Assembly: GCF_020923495.1 (NCBI RefSeq) | Contig: NZ_CP064048.1 | Location: forward strand, 521,501-585,500 | Direction of reading: 5' to 3' | Length of the DNA stretch: 64,000 nt | Source of the DNA: Brevibacillus sedimenti | GTDB taxonomy: Bacteria > Bacillota > Bacilli > Brevibacillales > Brevibacillaceae | Shown: one piece after another, positions 16,360 to 25,558 of the stretch | How positions within the stretch are numbered: position 1 is the stretch's first letter | Layout: every line of letters starts with the position of its first letter | Position numbers and translations under genes: made by a program | The notes under the pieces: generated by a model | What the model saw: the letters and a program-made list of their open reading frames with translations, nothing else | Database searches by the model: none | What the model was told of the DNA's origin: nothing

Positions 16360-17597
16360 TGGAGCCTCACCGCCTCGTCGAGGAATTGTTCATACACGGA
16401 TAAGTTTCGTTCCAGCACTTCAGGGGCTGGTCGGTCAACAAGTTTGGGCATTGGGGCAGGAACTCGATGTTGACCGGTTGGGCGCAGTCCTTCGAAGTGC
16501 TTTTTGTTGATGACCAGCTGCCCTTTTTGGACGGCCTTGGGATGTTCAGCGATGAGTGTGTCTCCACTGTAAATCCGGATGCGTCCGTTCTTGTCGTCCT
16601 GGACATGCACGATTTGCCCCATAAAACGGAAGGGAACGGAGTAACGGTTGGCCTCAAACGATACCAGGCAGTCGGCTGATACCTTCCGAGCATGACGGTC
16701 GACGACCGCAAACGGCGTTGGGTTCATGGGTTTCAGCTTTTCCTCATGCCAGCGGTCAACCGGCCTGACGTGCGTGGTTCCATGAATCCTCACGTTGGCC
16801 ACTTGATTTAGCCACTCACGAGCTTGACGATTCAGATCGTCTACTCCCTTGAATTCCCGAACTCGCGGCCAAAAGTTCTTGCGAACATAGCCAATTCCGT
16901 TTTCGACCTTTCCTTTAGTGCGAGCGCGATAGGGCCGGCAGCTCGTAAGAAGGAAGCCGTGGTGGCTGGCAAATCGGGAAAAACGCTCATTCCAGACGGG
17001 ATGGCCCTGTTCATCTCTGTCTTTCACAACGGTCTTCATGTTGTCGTACAGCATCACCTCCGTACCCCCTCCAAAATACTCAAAAGCCCGATGGTGACAA
17101 CTGATGAGCGTATCCAACTTCTCATCTTCAGTGAACTCCAGATACATCATGCGAGAATAGCTGAGGACCATGACAAACGCATAGAGCCGTTTTGGTTTGC
17201 CGTGCCAGTCCACCGTAAACCGTCCCCAATCGACTTGGGCTTGGTATCCGGGATCTGTTTCAAATCGGACGGTGGTTTTGCTGATGACGGTGGGCCGGAA
17301 CGGTTTCATGAAGACTCGCAGAGTGGTAATCCCACCGGTATACCCTTTTGCCTTGATTTCTTCCAGGATAACTCTCGCATTCAGGCAACCTTCCTCCATT
17401 CGGCGGCGAACGTAATCCTTGAACGGATCCAGCTTGCCGAGACGAGTGACCTTTCGCTGATAGGATTCAGGTTCCTTCTTGTTTAGCCACTTACGAATGG
17501 TTTTTCGATCCCTCCCCATTTCCTGCGCGATCCGAGTAATACTCATGCCACGTTTCCTCATCTCGTGAATCATGTAAAACTCCCCATTCTTTACCAT
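16356..17597 (-). CDS. istA: IS21-family transposase
   Basis: This 413-residue DDE transposase has an N-terminal HTH (MRKRGMSITRIAQEMGRDRKTIRKWL). The integrase core includes VDWGRFTVDW (first Asp), MLYDNMKTVV (second Asp) and a Glu in the YRARTKGKVENGIGYV segment. A C-terminal beta domain (VSFEANRYSVPFRFMGQIVHV) follows. ATG 17597 is chosen because GGAGGAGAG lies upstream. It looks intact and is followed by the overlapping istB. Confidence 0.93.
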   Translation of the reverse strand: MVKNGEFYMIHEMRKRGMSITRIAQEMGRDRKTIRKWLNKKEPESYQRKVTRLGKLDPFKDYVRRRMEEGCLNARVILEEIKAKGYTGGITTLRVFMKPFRPTVISKTTVRFETDPGYQAQVDWGRFTVDWHGKPKRLYAFVMVLSYSRMMYLEFTEDEKLDTLISCHHRAFEYFGGGTEVMLYDNMKTVVKDRDEQGHPVWNERFSRFASHHGFLLTSCRPYRARTKGKVENGIGYVRKNFWPRVREFKGVDDLNRQAREWLNQVANVRIHGTTHVRPVDRWHEEKLKPMNPTPFAVVDRHARKVSADCLVSFEANRYSVPFRFMGQIVHVQDDKNGRIRIYSGDTLIAEHPKAVQKGQLVINKKHFEGLRPTGQHRVPAPMPKLVDRPAPEVLERNLSVYEQFLDEAVRLQ

Positions 17598-17756
17598 AAT
17601 TTCTCTCTCCTCCAAGGAGAGAGTCTGCGATGAAAATGGGGAATTTTCAACCGATTCTATTGGGGATTTTATCGCTGATCTTCACATTTGAGAACCCTGG
17701 TCAAGTATCGCTCCACACTTGCCTTTACACGTTCACCCGCACGTTTGGAGCGGACG

Positions 17757-17788
<32 letters not shown>

Positions 17789-18433
17789 ACGGTGTCCCCT
17801 TTTCTCCAACTCCTTGTCCAGGTCGTCTAGCAGAATGTTGGCCAACAGCGGACTTAAGGGGCCACCTTGCGGCGTGCCCTCTTCCGTCGTGACACACACT
17901 CCGTTGACCATGACTCCGGATTGCAGATAAGCGCGAATTAGTTTAAGAAGGCGCTTGTCCTTCACCTTGCGGGCAACCCGGCTCATTAGGATATCATGGT
18001 TGACCCGGTCGAAGAACTTCTCCAAGTCGATGTCGACCACATACCGGAATCCTTCGTTGATGTACTGTTGTGCTTTCCGCACAGCACTGTGAGCACGGCG
18101 GCCTGGACGGAACCCGAAGCTGGAGTCGGAGAACTCTGGGTCGAATATGGGAGTCAATACCTGCAGGATGGCCTGCTGGATGAAGCGATCTACCACGGTA
18201 GGGATGCCTAGCAACCGTATTCCCCCGTCAGGTTTCGGGATTTCGACCCTGCGGACAGGAGACGGCTTGTAGGTTCCCTTCTCGATTTGCGACCGGATGG
18301 TCGCCCAGTGCTGACGAAGGTAGTCGCGCAGTTGTTCGGTTGAAACACCGTCGATTCCCGCAGCACCTCTGTTGGCCTCCACTCGTTTGAGAGCGGCCAT
18401 GAGGTTGTCCCGTGACAGCACTTTCTCCAGCAT

Positions 18434-18992
18434 GCCCCTGACGATACTCCTCTCTTCGCACACATGTTGCTAAGCTTGCCGTACGATGCTCAGCCCTTCT
18501 CTGTACCCTCGGGGCTTCACCCCTACTATTCAGAGGAAGTTCCATTTCGGAATTCTGCTTCGACGCACCGTATCGAAAGGGATTAGAACATGTGTTGACT
18601 TGATGTTCGGCCCTTCCTCCTTCGAGCGTCCTCTATCGGAGTACTATGGCCTCTGCTGACTTCTGCATGTTCAGCGCCCCTCGCGGAGACGGTTGCCAAC
18701 GGTAGTAGGCGTATCATGCAGACCTCCCCGGGTAAGGGCGGTAACTTTCGTCCCATGTACCTGCCCAATTTACTGCTGCACTCCTTGGCTGTATGGGGCT
18801 TCACCTTGTTCGGCAGGCTCGCCCGAGTACAACAGCCTCAAATTGGGTTCGTGTACCTCAGGTCAGGACTTTGCCGCCGGCTTCCTTCAGATTCCGCCTC
18901 ACGGCGGACACCCTTGCCTTAAGCTAACGGTTGGTACAGCCAACCCCCGTTCGGGACTTTCACCCTATAGCTACCGCCCATGCCGGGCGCAC
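18434..18992 (-). ncRNA. Group II intron 5' RNA structural region
   Basis: This 560-base stretch between the intron 5' end and the maturase start has no credible gene. It contains several complementary segments, such as GTCCGCCGTGAGGCGGA on the minus strand, as expected for domains I-III of the ribozyme. Individual domains and exon-binding sites were not resolved by eye. Confidence 0.6.
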
Positions 18993-19030
18993 CAAAAAAA
19001 CTGCCTGCCCCGATTGGCAGGGCAGGCAGT
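18993..19030 (-). terminator. ald terminator (target of the intron)
   Basis: On the minus strand CTGCCTGCCC pairs with GGGCAGGCAG, followed by seven T. The group II intron begins on the next bases, so the terminator hairpin served as its target. Confidence 0.9.
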
Positions 19031-19073
19031 TGGTCACGGTTTTGCTGTGTCGGCTGGGATCGTCCCGGCCCGG

Positions 19074-20198
19074 TTAGTTTTTCACCAGCAGCACGTCGTC
19101 GATAGAGACGTACGGCAGGTTGTGCGCTTCGGCGACGGCCTTGTAGGTCACGTTCCCCTCGATCACGTTGACCCCTTTGGCCAGCGCGCGGTTGTCCAGG
19201 ATCGCTTGGCGGTAGCCCTTGTTGGCAAGCTGCACAGCGTACGGCACGGTCACATTGGTCAGTGCCAGCGTGGAAGTGCGCGCCACCGCGCCCGGCATGT
19301 TGGCAACCGCGTAGTGGATCACGCCGTGTTTTTCGTAGGTCGGGTTGTCGTGCGTGGTGATGCGGTCGATCGTTTCGATGGAACCGCCCTGGTCGATCGC
19401 CACGTCGACGATCACAGAGCCCGGTGCCATCGTTTTGACCATCTCTTCCGTCACCAGGCGAGGTGCACGGGCACCAGGGATGAGCACGGCGCCGATGAGC
19501 AGGTCCGCCTTTTTCACGGCGTTGGCGATGTTGAACGAATTGGACATCAGGGTTTGCACGCGACCTTGGAACAGGTCATCCAGTTGGCGCAGGCGATCAG
19601 CATTCACGTCGATAATCGTGACGTTGGCGCCCAGACCGACTGCCATTTTGGCAGCGTTGGTGCCGACGATGCCGCCGCCGATGATGACCACTTCACCTTT
19701 TTGCACACCAGGTACGCCGCCGAGCAGCACGCCCTTGCCGCCGTACGGTTTCTCCAGGAACTGCGCGCCGATTTGCACGGACATGCGGCCGGCCACTTCG
19801 GACATCGGCATCAGGAGAGGCAGTGAACCGTTGTCCAATTGAATGGTTTCATACGCGATCGCCACCACTTTTTTCTCCATCAGGGCGCGAGTCAGCTCCG
19901 GTTCCGGCGCCAGGTGCAGGTAGGTGAACAGGACCAGGCCTTCGCGGAAGTAGCCGTATTCGGACGGAAGCGGTTCTTTTACTTTCATCACCATATCGGC
20001 TGCCCACGCTTCCGCTGCCGTGGCGACGATCTCCGCTCCTACCGCCGTGTAATCGTCGTTGGTAAAGCCGCTGCCCAGGCCGGCACCGTTTTCGATGCGA
20101 ACCGTGTGGCCGTTTTGCACCAGCGCAGCCACGCCGGCAGGGGTAATGGCTACGCGATTTTCGTTGTTTTTAATCTCTTTGGGAATCCCTACAATCAT
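19074..20198 (-). CDS. ald: Alanine dehydrogenase
   Basis: This 374-residue NAD enzyme interconverts alanine and pyruvate plus ammonia and allows growth or spore outgrowth on alanine. Landmarks are [33 protein letters not shown] (substrate-binding Lys), [14 protein letters not shown] (catalytic His), [26 protein letters not shown] (NAD fold) and [12 protein letters not shown] 20198 follows GGAGGA. It lies directly downstream of an AdeR-like activator gene, with palindromes in its promoter region. Confidence 0.96.
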   Translation of the reverse strand: MIVGIPKEIKNNENRVAITPAGVAALVQNGHTVRIENGAGLGSGFTNDDYTAVGAEIVATAAEAWAADMVMKVKEPLPSEYGYFREGLVLFTYLHLAPEPELTRALMEKKVVAIAYETIQLDNGSLPLLMPMSEVAGRMSVQIGAQFLEKPYGGKGVLLGGVPGVQKGEVVIIGGGIVGTNAAKMAVGLGANVTIIDVNADRLRQLDDLFQGRVQTLMSNSFNIANAVKKADLLIGAVLIPGARAPRLVTEEMVKTMAPGSVIVDVAIDQGGSIETIDRITTHDNPTYEKHGVIHYAVANMPGAVARTSTLALTNVTVPYAVQLANKGYRQAILDNRALAKGVNVIEGNVTYKAVAEAHNLPYVSIDDVLLVKN

Positions 20199-20241
20199 GC
20201 TGGTTATCCTCCTTCGCAACGCCGTATAACGAGTTACTGCT

Positions 20242-20264
20242 ATTGTACAGCGTTTTCAAAACGC
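20242..20264 (-). promoter_or_regulatory. ald promoter -10 with overlapping palindrome
   Basis: A TACAAT -10 (minus strand, 20247-20242) adjoins an exact 15-base palindrome GCGTTTT-C-AAAACGC at 20250-20264, which would fill the spacer. No good -35 is visible, which fits activator dependence. Confidence 0.45.
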
Positions 20265-20300
20265 GTTTCCTTGGGGATTCCCTTAATCTTTTGCCGCTCT

Positions 20301-20320
20301 GTTTGTGAATTTTCACAAAC
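20301..20320. promoter_or_regulatory. 20-bp palindrome upstream of ald
   Basis: GTTTGTGAA-TT-TTCACAAAC is a perfect dyad between the adeR stop and the ald promoter, about 60 bases above the -10. It is a candidate activator site. It also resembles a CRP/FNR-type site, but with four rather than six central bases. Confidence 0.5.
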
Positions 20321-20323
20321 GAA

Positions 20324-21559
20324 CTAGCGTTCCTGGTCCAACTTATCCATTTTCAGTTCCAGATACAACGCGGCGCGCTGATTCATGTCCTCCAGGTCGA
20401 CTCGCAGAATCTCCTCGATCCGGCGCAGGCGGTACCCAAGCGTGTTGATGTGGATGTGCAGCCGCTGGGCGGTGACGTTGGACCGGCCGGCAGCGTCCAG
20501 GTACGTCTCCAGCGTCTCCATCAGCGCAGTCTGGTTTTCCCGGTCATACGCCTTGAGCCGGGCCAGCCGGTCGTTTTGGTAGCCCTGCTCTTCGTCCCAC
20601 TCCTTCAGTTTCAGCAGGTAGCGGTAGATGCCCAGTTCGTGGTACCCGTGAATTCCTTCTGTCTCACGCGGAAACAGCCGCTTTACCCGGACCGCGTGGA
20701 GCGCTTCCCGGTAGCTTTTTACGATGTCGGGGTAGGCCCTGTAGACGCAGCCGTAACCGGCCGTCACCTGGCCTTCGCGGACGTGGGTCACCAGCTTGCT
20801 GAGCGAGTCGGCCAGAAACTGCTCGGTTTTGCGCAGCAGCTCGTCTTTCCCTTCCTTGCCTCGACCGAAAAGACCGATCAGCAGCACGATCTGTCCGTCA
20901 TCCACCACCCACAGCAGCTTGTCGCGCATCAAAAGCGGGTAGAGGTACTGCTCCAGCCCCGTTCCGGCCGCCTCGATGACGCAGATGAGGTAGGAGGAAG
21001 GCAGCTTCATCTGCAGGCTTTCCGCTTTTTGCCGAATCAGCGCGTCACTGGTGTGATTGCCCAACAACAACTCCCAGAGAAACTCCTTGCGCCGCCGCTC
21101 CTCCGCCTTCCGCTTTCCCTGCCGCTGCACCAGCCGGGTCACCGCTGCCCGCGCCGCCTGTCGCAATATTTCGTCGTCTTCCTCGGTCAAGGGGCGGTTT
21201 ACTTCCTGGGCCCAGATGTATCCCAGCACGTCGCTGCCGCGGCGAATCGCAATCGCCACCCGCTTGCCGAGCCCCACCTCGTCTTTTGCCGGGATGTGCA
21301 CGGGGGCGTCCTTGGTCAAAAGCTCCTGAAACACCCCGTCTTTCCACAACCGGGTCAGCACGTGTTCCGGCACCCGCCGGCCCATGATCGTCGACCAGCG
21401 GGCCTGGTCGGTGCTTTCGCCGTGGGAGCTGTAAGCGATCAGCCTGTGGTCGGCGTCTTCGATCGTGATCGGGTTTTGCAACAGATCCCCGATGATGTCC
21501 GCCAGTTCTTCAATATCCGCATGTTGGTACTTCTGAAAGTAATCAGGTTGAACAGACAC
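20324..21559 (-). CDS. adeR: PucR/CdaR-type activator, probably of ald
   Basis: This 411-residue regulator has an N-terminal sensory region, a middle GAF-like segment (DVLGYIWAQEVNRPLTEEDDEIL), a GGDEF-like central region, and a C-terminal PucR-type HTH (TLETYLDAAGRSNVTAQRLHIHINTLGYRLRRIEEIL). GTG 21559 is chosen because GAGGTGG lies upstream; the longer frame has no site. Bacillus AdeR of the same family activates the neighbouring ald gene, and the same order is seen here, so the name is given by synteny. Confidence 0.78.
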   Translation of the reverse strand: MSVQPDYFQKYQHADIEELADIIGDLLQNPITIEDADHRLIAYSSHGESTDQARWSTIMGRRVPEHVLTRLWKDGVFQELLTKDAPVHIPAKDEVGLGKRVAIAIRRGSDVLGYIWAQEVNRPLTEEDDEILRQAARAAVTRLVQRQGKRKAEERRRKEFLWELLLGNHTSDALIRQKAESLQMKLPSSYLICVIEAAGTGLEQYLYPLLMRDKLLWVVDDGQIVLLIGLFGRGKEGKDELLRKTEQFLADSLSKLVTHVREGQVTAGYGCVYRAYPDIVKSYREALHAVRVKRLFPRETEGIHGYHELGIYRYLLKLKEWDEEQGYQNDRLARLKAYDRENQTALMETLETYLDAAGRSNVTAQRLHIHINTLGYRLRRIEEILRVDLEDMNQRAALYLELKMDKLDQER

Positions 21560-21679
21560 GGTTCCACCTCTTTGCCGACCATGTGTACGTAGTTCTATTA
21601 TACCGGAAAGGTGGAACGAGGCGGAACAAAAGATAGCGAGACACCGCAATGCCCGCCCGGTAGCGATACCTGCCTGACG

Positions 21680-23059
21680 TCATGCATGGACAGCCTGGCC
21701 GATCCCGCCCCGAACTGCCTCCCAGAGCGTTTCGGACAGTGTCGGATGGGGCGCGATCAGGGTTTCCGCCGCCTCGGCTGTCATTTCCGTGTGCAGCATC
21801 AGCGAAGCCTGACCGATTAACTCGGTTGCCCGCGGTCCCACCAGGGAAATGCCCACGATTTCATGATAGCGAGGTTCGATCAAGACTTTTGCCTTGCCGG
21901 CTGTCTCCTGCAAAATCTGCGCCTTGCCGTTGGCCGCAAAGGGAAACTCGCCGATCCGGATCTCGCCGTACGTTTCCCGCGCCTGCCGCTCAGTCAGTCC
22001 CACCGACGCCACTTCCGGCGAAGTGTAGATGCAGCGTGGCACTGTGCGGTAATCGACGCTGCGGTCCCCTCCGCAGATGTTGACGGCGCTCACCTCTCCT
22101 TCATGAAACGCCACGTGCGCGAGCTGAATTCCCCCGATCACATCGCCCGCCGCGAAAATGTGCGGCAGGTTGGTCTGCATCCGCTCGTTCACCTCGACCC
22201 CGCGCGAAGTGACGCGCACCCCGATCCGTTCCAACCCCAGACCGGCCACCCGGGGCCTGCGCCCGATTGCCACGAGAACAGCCTCTGCGGCAATTTCGAT
22301 CACCCCCTCCGGTGTACGCACCCGCGCTGTTTTCGTCGCGTGATCCAGCGCTTCCACACGGCTGCCCAAATGAACGGTGACCCCCGCTTGCCTCAATCCC
22401 CGCTCCAGGACGGCGGCGATGTCTGCGTCTTCGCCAGGCAGCAGTTGGTCTGCCATTTCGACGACGATCACGCTGCTGCCCATCCGCCCGTACAGCGAAG
22501 CAAATTCACAGCCGATCACGCCGCCGCCCACGATCAGCAGGACGGGCGGGGCGGCGTCAAGCGACATGGCATGACCGCTGTGCAGGACCCACTCGCCGTC
22601 AAACGGCGCAAACGGCAGGGCGATCGGCTCCGAGCCGCTGGCGATGAGAAAGCGGTCCGCTTCCAGCCGCTGTTCACCGTCACTCCGCTCAATGAGCAGC
22701 CGGTGCTCGTCGGTGAAGGACGCCCTCCCGCGGATGACCTGCACCTGGTTTTTCTTCATCAAGTGATGAACCCCGCTGGTCAACCTGCGCACAATGCCCT
22801 GCTTGTACGCCTGCACATTTTTCCAGTTGACGCTTGTTGCTTCCGCCGGCACGTCAATGCCAAAGCGGCCGGCACGCTGAACATGCTGGTACATTTCTGC
22901 CGACTCCAGCAGCGCTTTGGTCGGCATGCAGCCTTCGTTCAGACAAGTGCCGCCCAATTCCTTTTCTTCGATCAAAAACACCCGTTTCCCCAGGCGCGCG
23001 GCGGTGATTGCCGCCACGTACCCTGCCGGACCTCCGCCAATAATCGCAACGTTTTGCAT
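21680..23059 (-). CDS. acoL: Dihydrolipoyl dehydrogenase (E3) of the acetoin complex
   Basis: This 459-residue FAD enzyme re-oxidises dihydrolipoamide on the E2 subunit with NAD. The FAD motif is VAIIGGGPAGYVAAITAARLG, the redox disulfide is GGTCLNEGCMPTK, the NAD motif is LLIVGGGVIGCEFASLYGRMG, and FAAGDVIGGIQLAHVAFHEG follows. The catalytic His-Glu pair is in HPTLSETLWEA. It is last in acoABCL, 12 bases after acoC. The acetoin assignment comes from the operon, since E3 is shared by all 2-oxoacid dehydrogenases. Confidence 0.92.
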   Translation of the reverse strand: MQNVAIIGGGPAGYVAAITAARLGKRVFLIEEKELGGTCLNEGCMPTKALLESAEMYQHVQRAGRFGIDVPAEATSVNWKNVQAYKQGIVRRLTSGVHHLMKKNQVQVIRGRASFTDEHRLLIERSDGEQRLEADRFLIASGSEPIALPFAPFDGEWVLHSGHAMSLDAAPPVLLIVGGGVIGCEFASLYGRMGSSVIVVEMADQLLPGEDADIAAVLERGLRQAGVTVHLGSRVEALDHATKTARVRTPEGVIEIAAEAVLVAIGRRPRVAGLGLERIGVRVTSRGVEVNERMQTNLPHIFAAGDVIGGIQLAHVAFHEGEVSAVNICGGDRSVDYRTVPRCIYTSPEVASVGLTERQARETYGEIRIGEFPFAANGKAQILQETAGKAKVLIEPRYHEIVGISLVGPRATELIGQASLMLHTEMTAEAAETLIAPHPTLSETLWEAVRGGIGQAVHA

Positions 23060-23071
23060 GTGATGTCCTCC

Positions 23072-24340
23072 CTAAAGCAGCAGGTTGTACGGCTCTTCCA
23101 GATAGCGCTTCACCGTCGCCAGAAATGCCGCTGCCGGAGCGCCGTCAAGCACCCGGTGATCAAAGGTGAGCGAGAGCGGCAGCATGCTTCGCCGCACAAG
23201 TTCGTCGCCGACAAAGACAGGCGTATCCTTTGCGGCCCCGACACCGAGAATCCCCGTCTCCGGCGGGTTGAGGATCGGGGTAAAGGTGTCCACGCCGTAT
23301 CCGCCCAGATTGGTGATGGTGAAGGTGGAGCCTTTCATCTCATCCGGCGCAAGCTGGTTTTGGCGGGCGCGATCCACCAGCGACCTGATTGTTCCGGACA
23401 GTTCTGCCAGCGACAGCGTCCCGGCCCGCCTGATGACTGGCACCACCAGTCCTTTTTCCAGAGCGACGGCAATGCCCAGATGAATCTCCTCGTACCGCTC
23501 GATGTGATCGCCGAGAAACGCGCTGTTCATGTCCTTGTGGCGGGACAGGGCCAGCACGACCGCCCTGGCGATCAAATCGGTGACGGTCAGCTTCACCCCG
23601 CAGCGCTCCTGCAGCTCGCCAGCTACTTGTTCCTTCATCCGCAGCAAGTCGGTCACATCGGCATGCATCGTTATGGTGAGCTGGGCGCTCTGCATCAGGC
23701 TGTGTTTCATCCGCTCGGCAATGACCTTGCGCATGCCCGCCACCGGAATGCGTTCGGCGCTCATTGTCCCAACCGGCTCCGCGTCAACCTGTCCGGCCGA
23801 CGCGTTTGCTGCGTTTTCCCGCGCCGCCAGCGCCGCCTCGATATCCTCCTTGGTAATGCGTCCCTGCGGACCCGATCCGACGATGCGCGTGTAGTCCAGT
23901 CCAGCCTCTTCGGCCATTTTGCGGGCCACTGGCGAAATCTTGACGCCTTCCCGCGACAGGGCCGAACCTGCCGCCGGTGTCCTTCCTGTCGCCGGTGCTC
24001 CCGGCGCGGCAGTCGCAGTCGTCACCGGCTCTGCAGCCGCCAGCGAAGCGGCCGCTTCCACCTGTGCAGCACCAGCTGCCGGCACCTCTGTTATCGTCTC
24101 GTTTGGTTGGCCTACCACACCCAGCACGGTACCGTAGGGAACGACACCCCCCTCAGCTACGTCAATGCGCAGCAGGATGCCATCGGCCGGTGCTTCCACT
24201 TCCATCTCGATTTTTTCCGAGCTGATCTCGACGATGCCCTCCCCCTTTTTCACGGCATCGCCCACTCGTTTTTTCCAGGCGATGACGGTCCCCTCCACCA
24301 TCGCCATGCCCAGTTTGGGCATAATCACTTCATGTGCCAT
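23072..24340 (-). CDS. acoC: Dihydrolipoamide acetyltransferase (E2) of the acetoin complex
   Basis: This 422-residue protein has one N-terminal lipoyl domain (lipoyl lysine in SSEKIEMEVEAP), an Ala/Pro/Thr-rich linker, an E3-binding domain (ISPVARKMAEEAGLDYTRIVGSGPQGRITKEDI) and the acyltransferase core ending with the catalytic LTFDHRVLDGAPAAAFLATV. ATG 24340 follows GGGGGAGAG. It carries the acetyl group from acetoin cleavage to CoA. It is separated from acoB by 165 bases that contain a hairpin with a short T run. Confidence 0.92.
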   Translation of the reverse strand: MAHEVIMPKLGMAMVEGTVIAWKKRVGDAVKKGEGIVEISSEKIEMEVEAPADGILLRIDVAEGGVVPYGTVLGVVGQPNETITEVPAAGAAQVEAAASLAAAEPVTTATAAPGAPATGRTPAAGSALSREGVKISPVARKMAEEAGLDYTRIVGSGPQGRITKEDIEAALAARENAANASAGQVDAEPVGTMSAERIPVAGMRKVIAERMKHSLMQSAQLTITMHADVTDLLRMKEQVAGELQERCGVKLTVTDLIARAVVLALSRHKDMNSAFLGDHIERYEEIHLGIAVALEKGLVVPVIRRAGTLSLAELSGTIRSLVDRARQNQLAPDEMKGSTFTITNLGGYGVDTFTPILNPPETGILGVGAAKDTPVFVGDELVRRSMLPLSLTFDHRVLDGAPAAAFLATVKRYLEEPYNLLL

Positions 24341-24383
24341 GCTGATCTCTCCTCCCCCTGCTTCGACGTCACCCAAAAACGAG

Positions 24384-24429
24384 CCAGGAGCACCCGGCGC
24401 GGCTGCCGCACCGAACCGAATGCTCCTGG
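24384..24429 (-). terminator. Hairpin with T run between acoB and acoC
   Basis: CCAGGAGCA and TGCTCCTGG form an exact 9-bp stem (24384-24392 with 24421-24429) around a GC-rich loop. On the minus strand the stem is followed by CTCGTTTTTGGG. Inside an operon this could be a partial terminator or a processing site that sets the E1:E2 ratio. Confidence 0.5.
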
Positions 24430-24505
24430 GCAAACAACCATGTACCGGTCCCGCTCACTCCCGCGATCAGGACGGCCAGCGGGCTTTTCCGCCATCGGGC
24501 AGCGA

Positions 24506-25543
24506 TTACGTCACCGCCGCGATGGACGCGTCACCGATCAGTTCCGAGACGGCCTCCACCACTTTCTGGGGCGAAGGCAGATACAACTCCTCCAGGGGCG
24601 GCGAAAACGGCACCGGAGTATGCGGCGCGGTGATCCGCTTGATCGGCGCATCCAGTGTATCGAAGCCCTTGTCCGCCACCAAGGCCGCGATATCGGTCGC
24701 CACGCTGCAGCGCGGATTGGCTTCGTCGACCACGATCAGGCGATTGGTCTTGGCGACCGACGCGAGGATGGTGTCTTCGTCCAGCGTCGAAAGCGTGCGC
24801 GGGTCCACCACTTCTGCCTCGACGCCTTTTTGGGCCAGTCGCTCCGCCGCCTGCAGCGCCGTGTGGACCTGCTTGCCGATGGCCACGATCGTCACGTCGC
24901 TGCCGACGCGTTTGATGTCCGCCTTGCCGAGCGGCAGGGTGTAATACTCTTCCGGCACGTCACCGGTAGTGTTGTACAGGGTCTTGTCTTCAAAGAAAAT
25001 CACCGGGTCGTTGTCCTCGATGGAAGCGAGCAGCAGCCCTTTGGCATCATACGGGGTGGACGGGACGACCACCTTGATGCCCGGGATGTGGGTAAACATT
25101 GCGTACAGGCTTTGGGAGTGCTGGGCGGCGGCGCTAAAGCCCGCGCCGTGCATGGTCCGAATCGTGACGGGCACCTGCGCCTTGCCGCCGAACATGTAGC
25201 GGAACTTGGCCCCCTGGTTCATCACCATGTCGAGACAGCTGCCGATAAAGTCGTTAAACATCAGTTCCGCGATCGGGCGCAGGCCGGTTGCCGCGGCTCC
25301 CATCGCAGCTCCGATAAAGCCGGCTTCCGTAATCGGCGTGTCCAGCACCCGCTCACGGCCAAACTCCTGCACCAGTCCCTTGGTCACACCGAGCACGCCG
25401 CCCCAGGCTTCGTCATCCTGCAGATGGTCCACCTGCGCACCTCCGGCCACGTCTTCGCCGAGCAGGATGACGTTTTCGTCAGCCCGCATGGCCAGCCTGA
25501 TCGCTTCGTTGACAGCGGCAGAAAAGCTGATTTTTCTCGTCAT
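24506..25543 (-). CDS. acoB: Acetoin dehydrogenase E1 beta subunit
   Basis: This 345-residue subunit of the ThDP-dependent E1 contains ILLGEDVAGGAQ, DTPITEAGFIGAAMGAAATGLRPIAELMF and the transketolase C-terminal region VEAEVVDPRTLSTLDEDTI. ATG 25543 is preferred because GGAGG is six bases upstream; the ATG two codons earlier abuts it. It pairs with AcoA, encoded immediately upstream. A pyruvate or branched-chain role is possible by sequence, but the AcoR/sigma-54 context points to acetoin. Confidence 0.9.
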   Translation of the reverse strand: MTRKISFSAAVNEAIRLAMRADENVILLGEDVAGGAQVDHLQDDEAWGGVLGVTKGLVQEFGRERVLDTPITEAGFIGAAMGAAATGLRPIAELMFNDFIGSCLDMVMNQGAKFRYMFGGKAQVPVTIRTMHGAGFSAAAQHSQSLYAMFTHIPGIKVVVPSTPYDAKGLLLASIEDNDPVIFFEDKTLYNTTGDVPEEYYTLPLGKADIKRVGSDVTIVAIGKQVHTALQAAERLAQKGVEAEVVDPRTLSTLDEDTILASVAKTNRLIVVDEANPRCSVATDIAALVADKGFDTLDAPIKRITAPHTPVPFSPPLEELYLPSPQKVVEAVSELIGDASIAAVT

Positions 25544-25558
25544 GTTCATCCTCCTTTC

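Larger units (their letters stand above)
15481..17686 (-). mobile_element. IS21-family insertion sequence (2.2 kb) in the intron ORF
   Basis: The element carries istA and istB. Its ends are inverted and related: both start TGT(C/G)AAGATCA and both carry a second motif, GAAAATTCCCCA, about 35 bases inside, the multiple terminal repeats typical of IS21. A 4-bp target repeat TTTG flanks it (15477-15480 and 17687-17690). Both genes look intact, so it may be active. It interrupts a group II intron maturase gene and leaves the frame restorable, so the insertion is recent. Confidence 0.9.
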
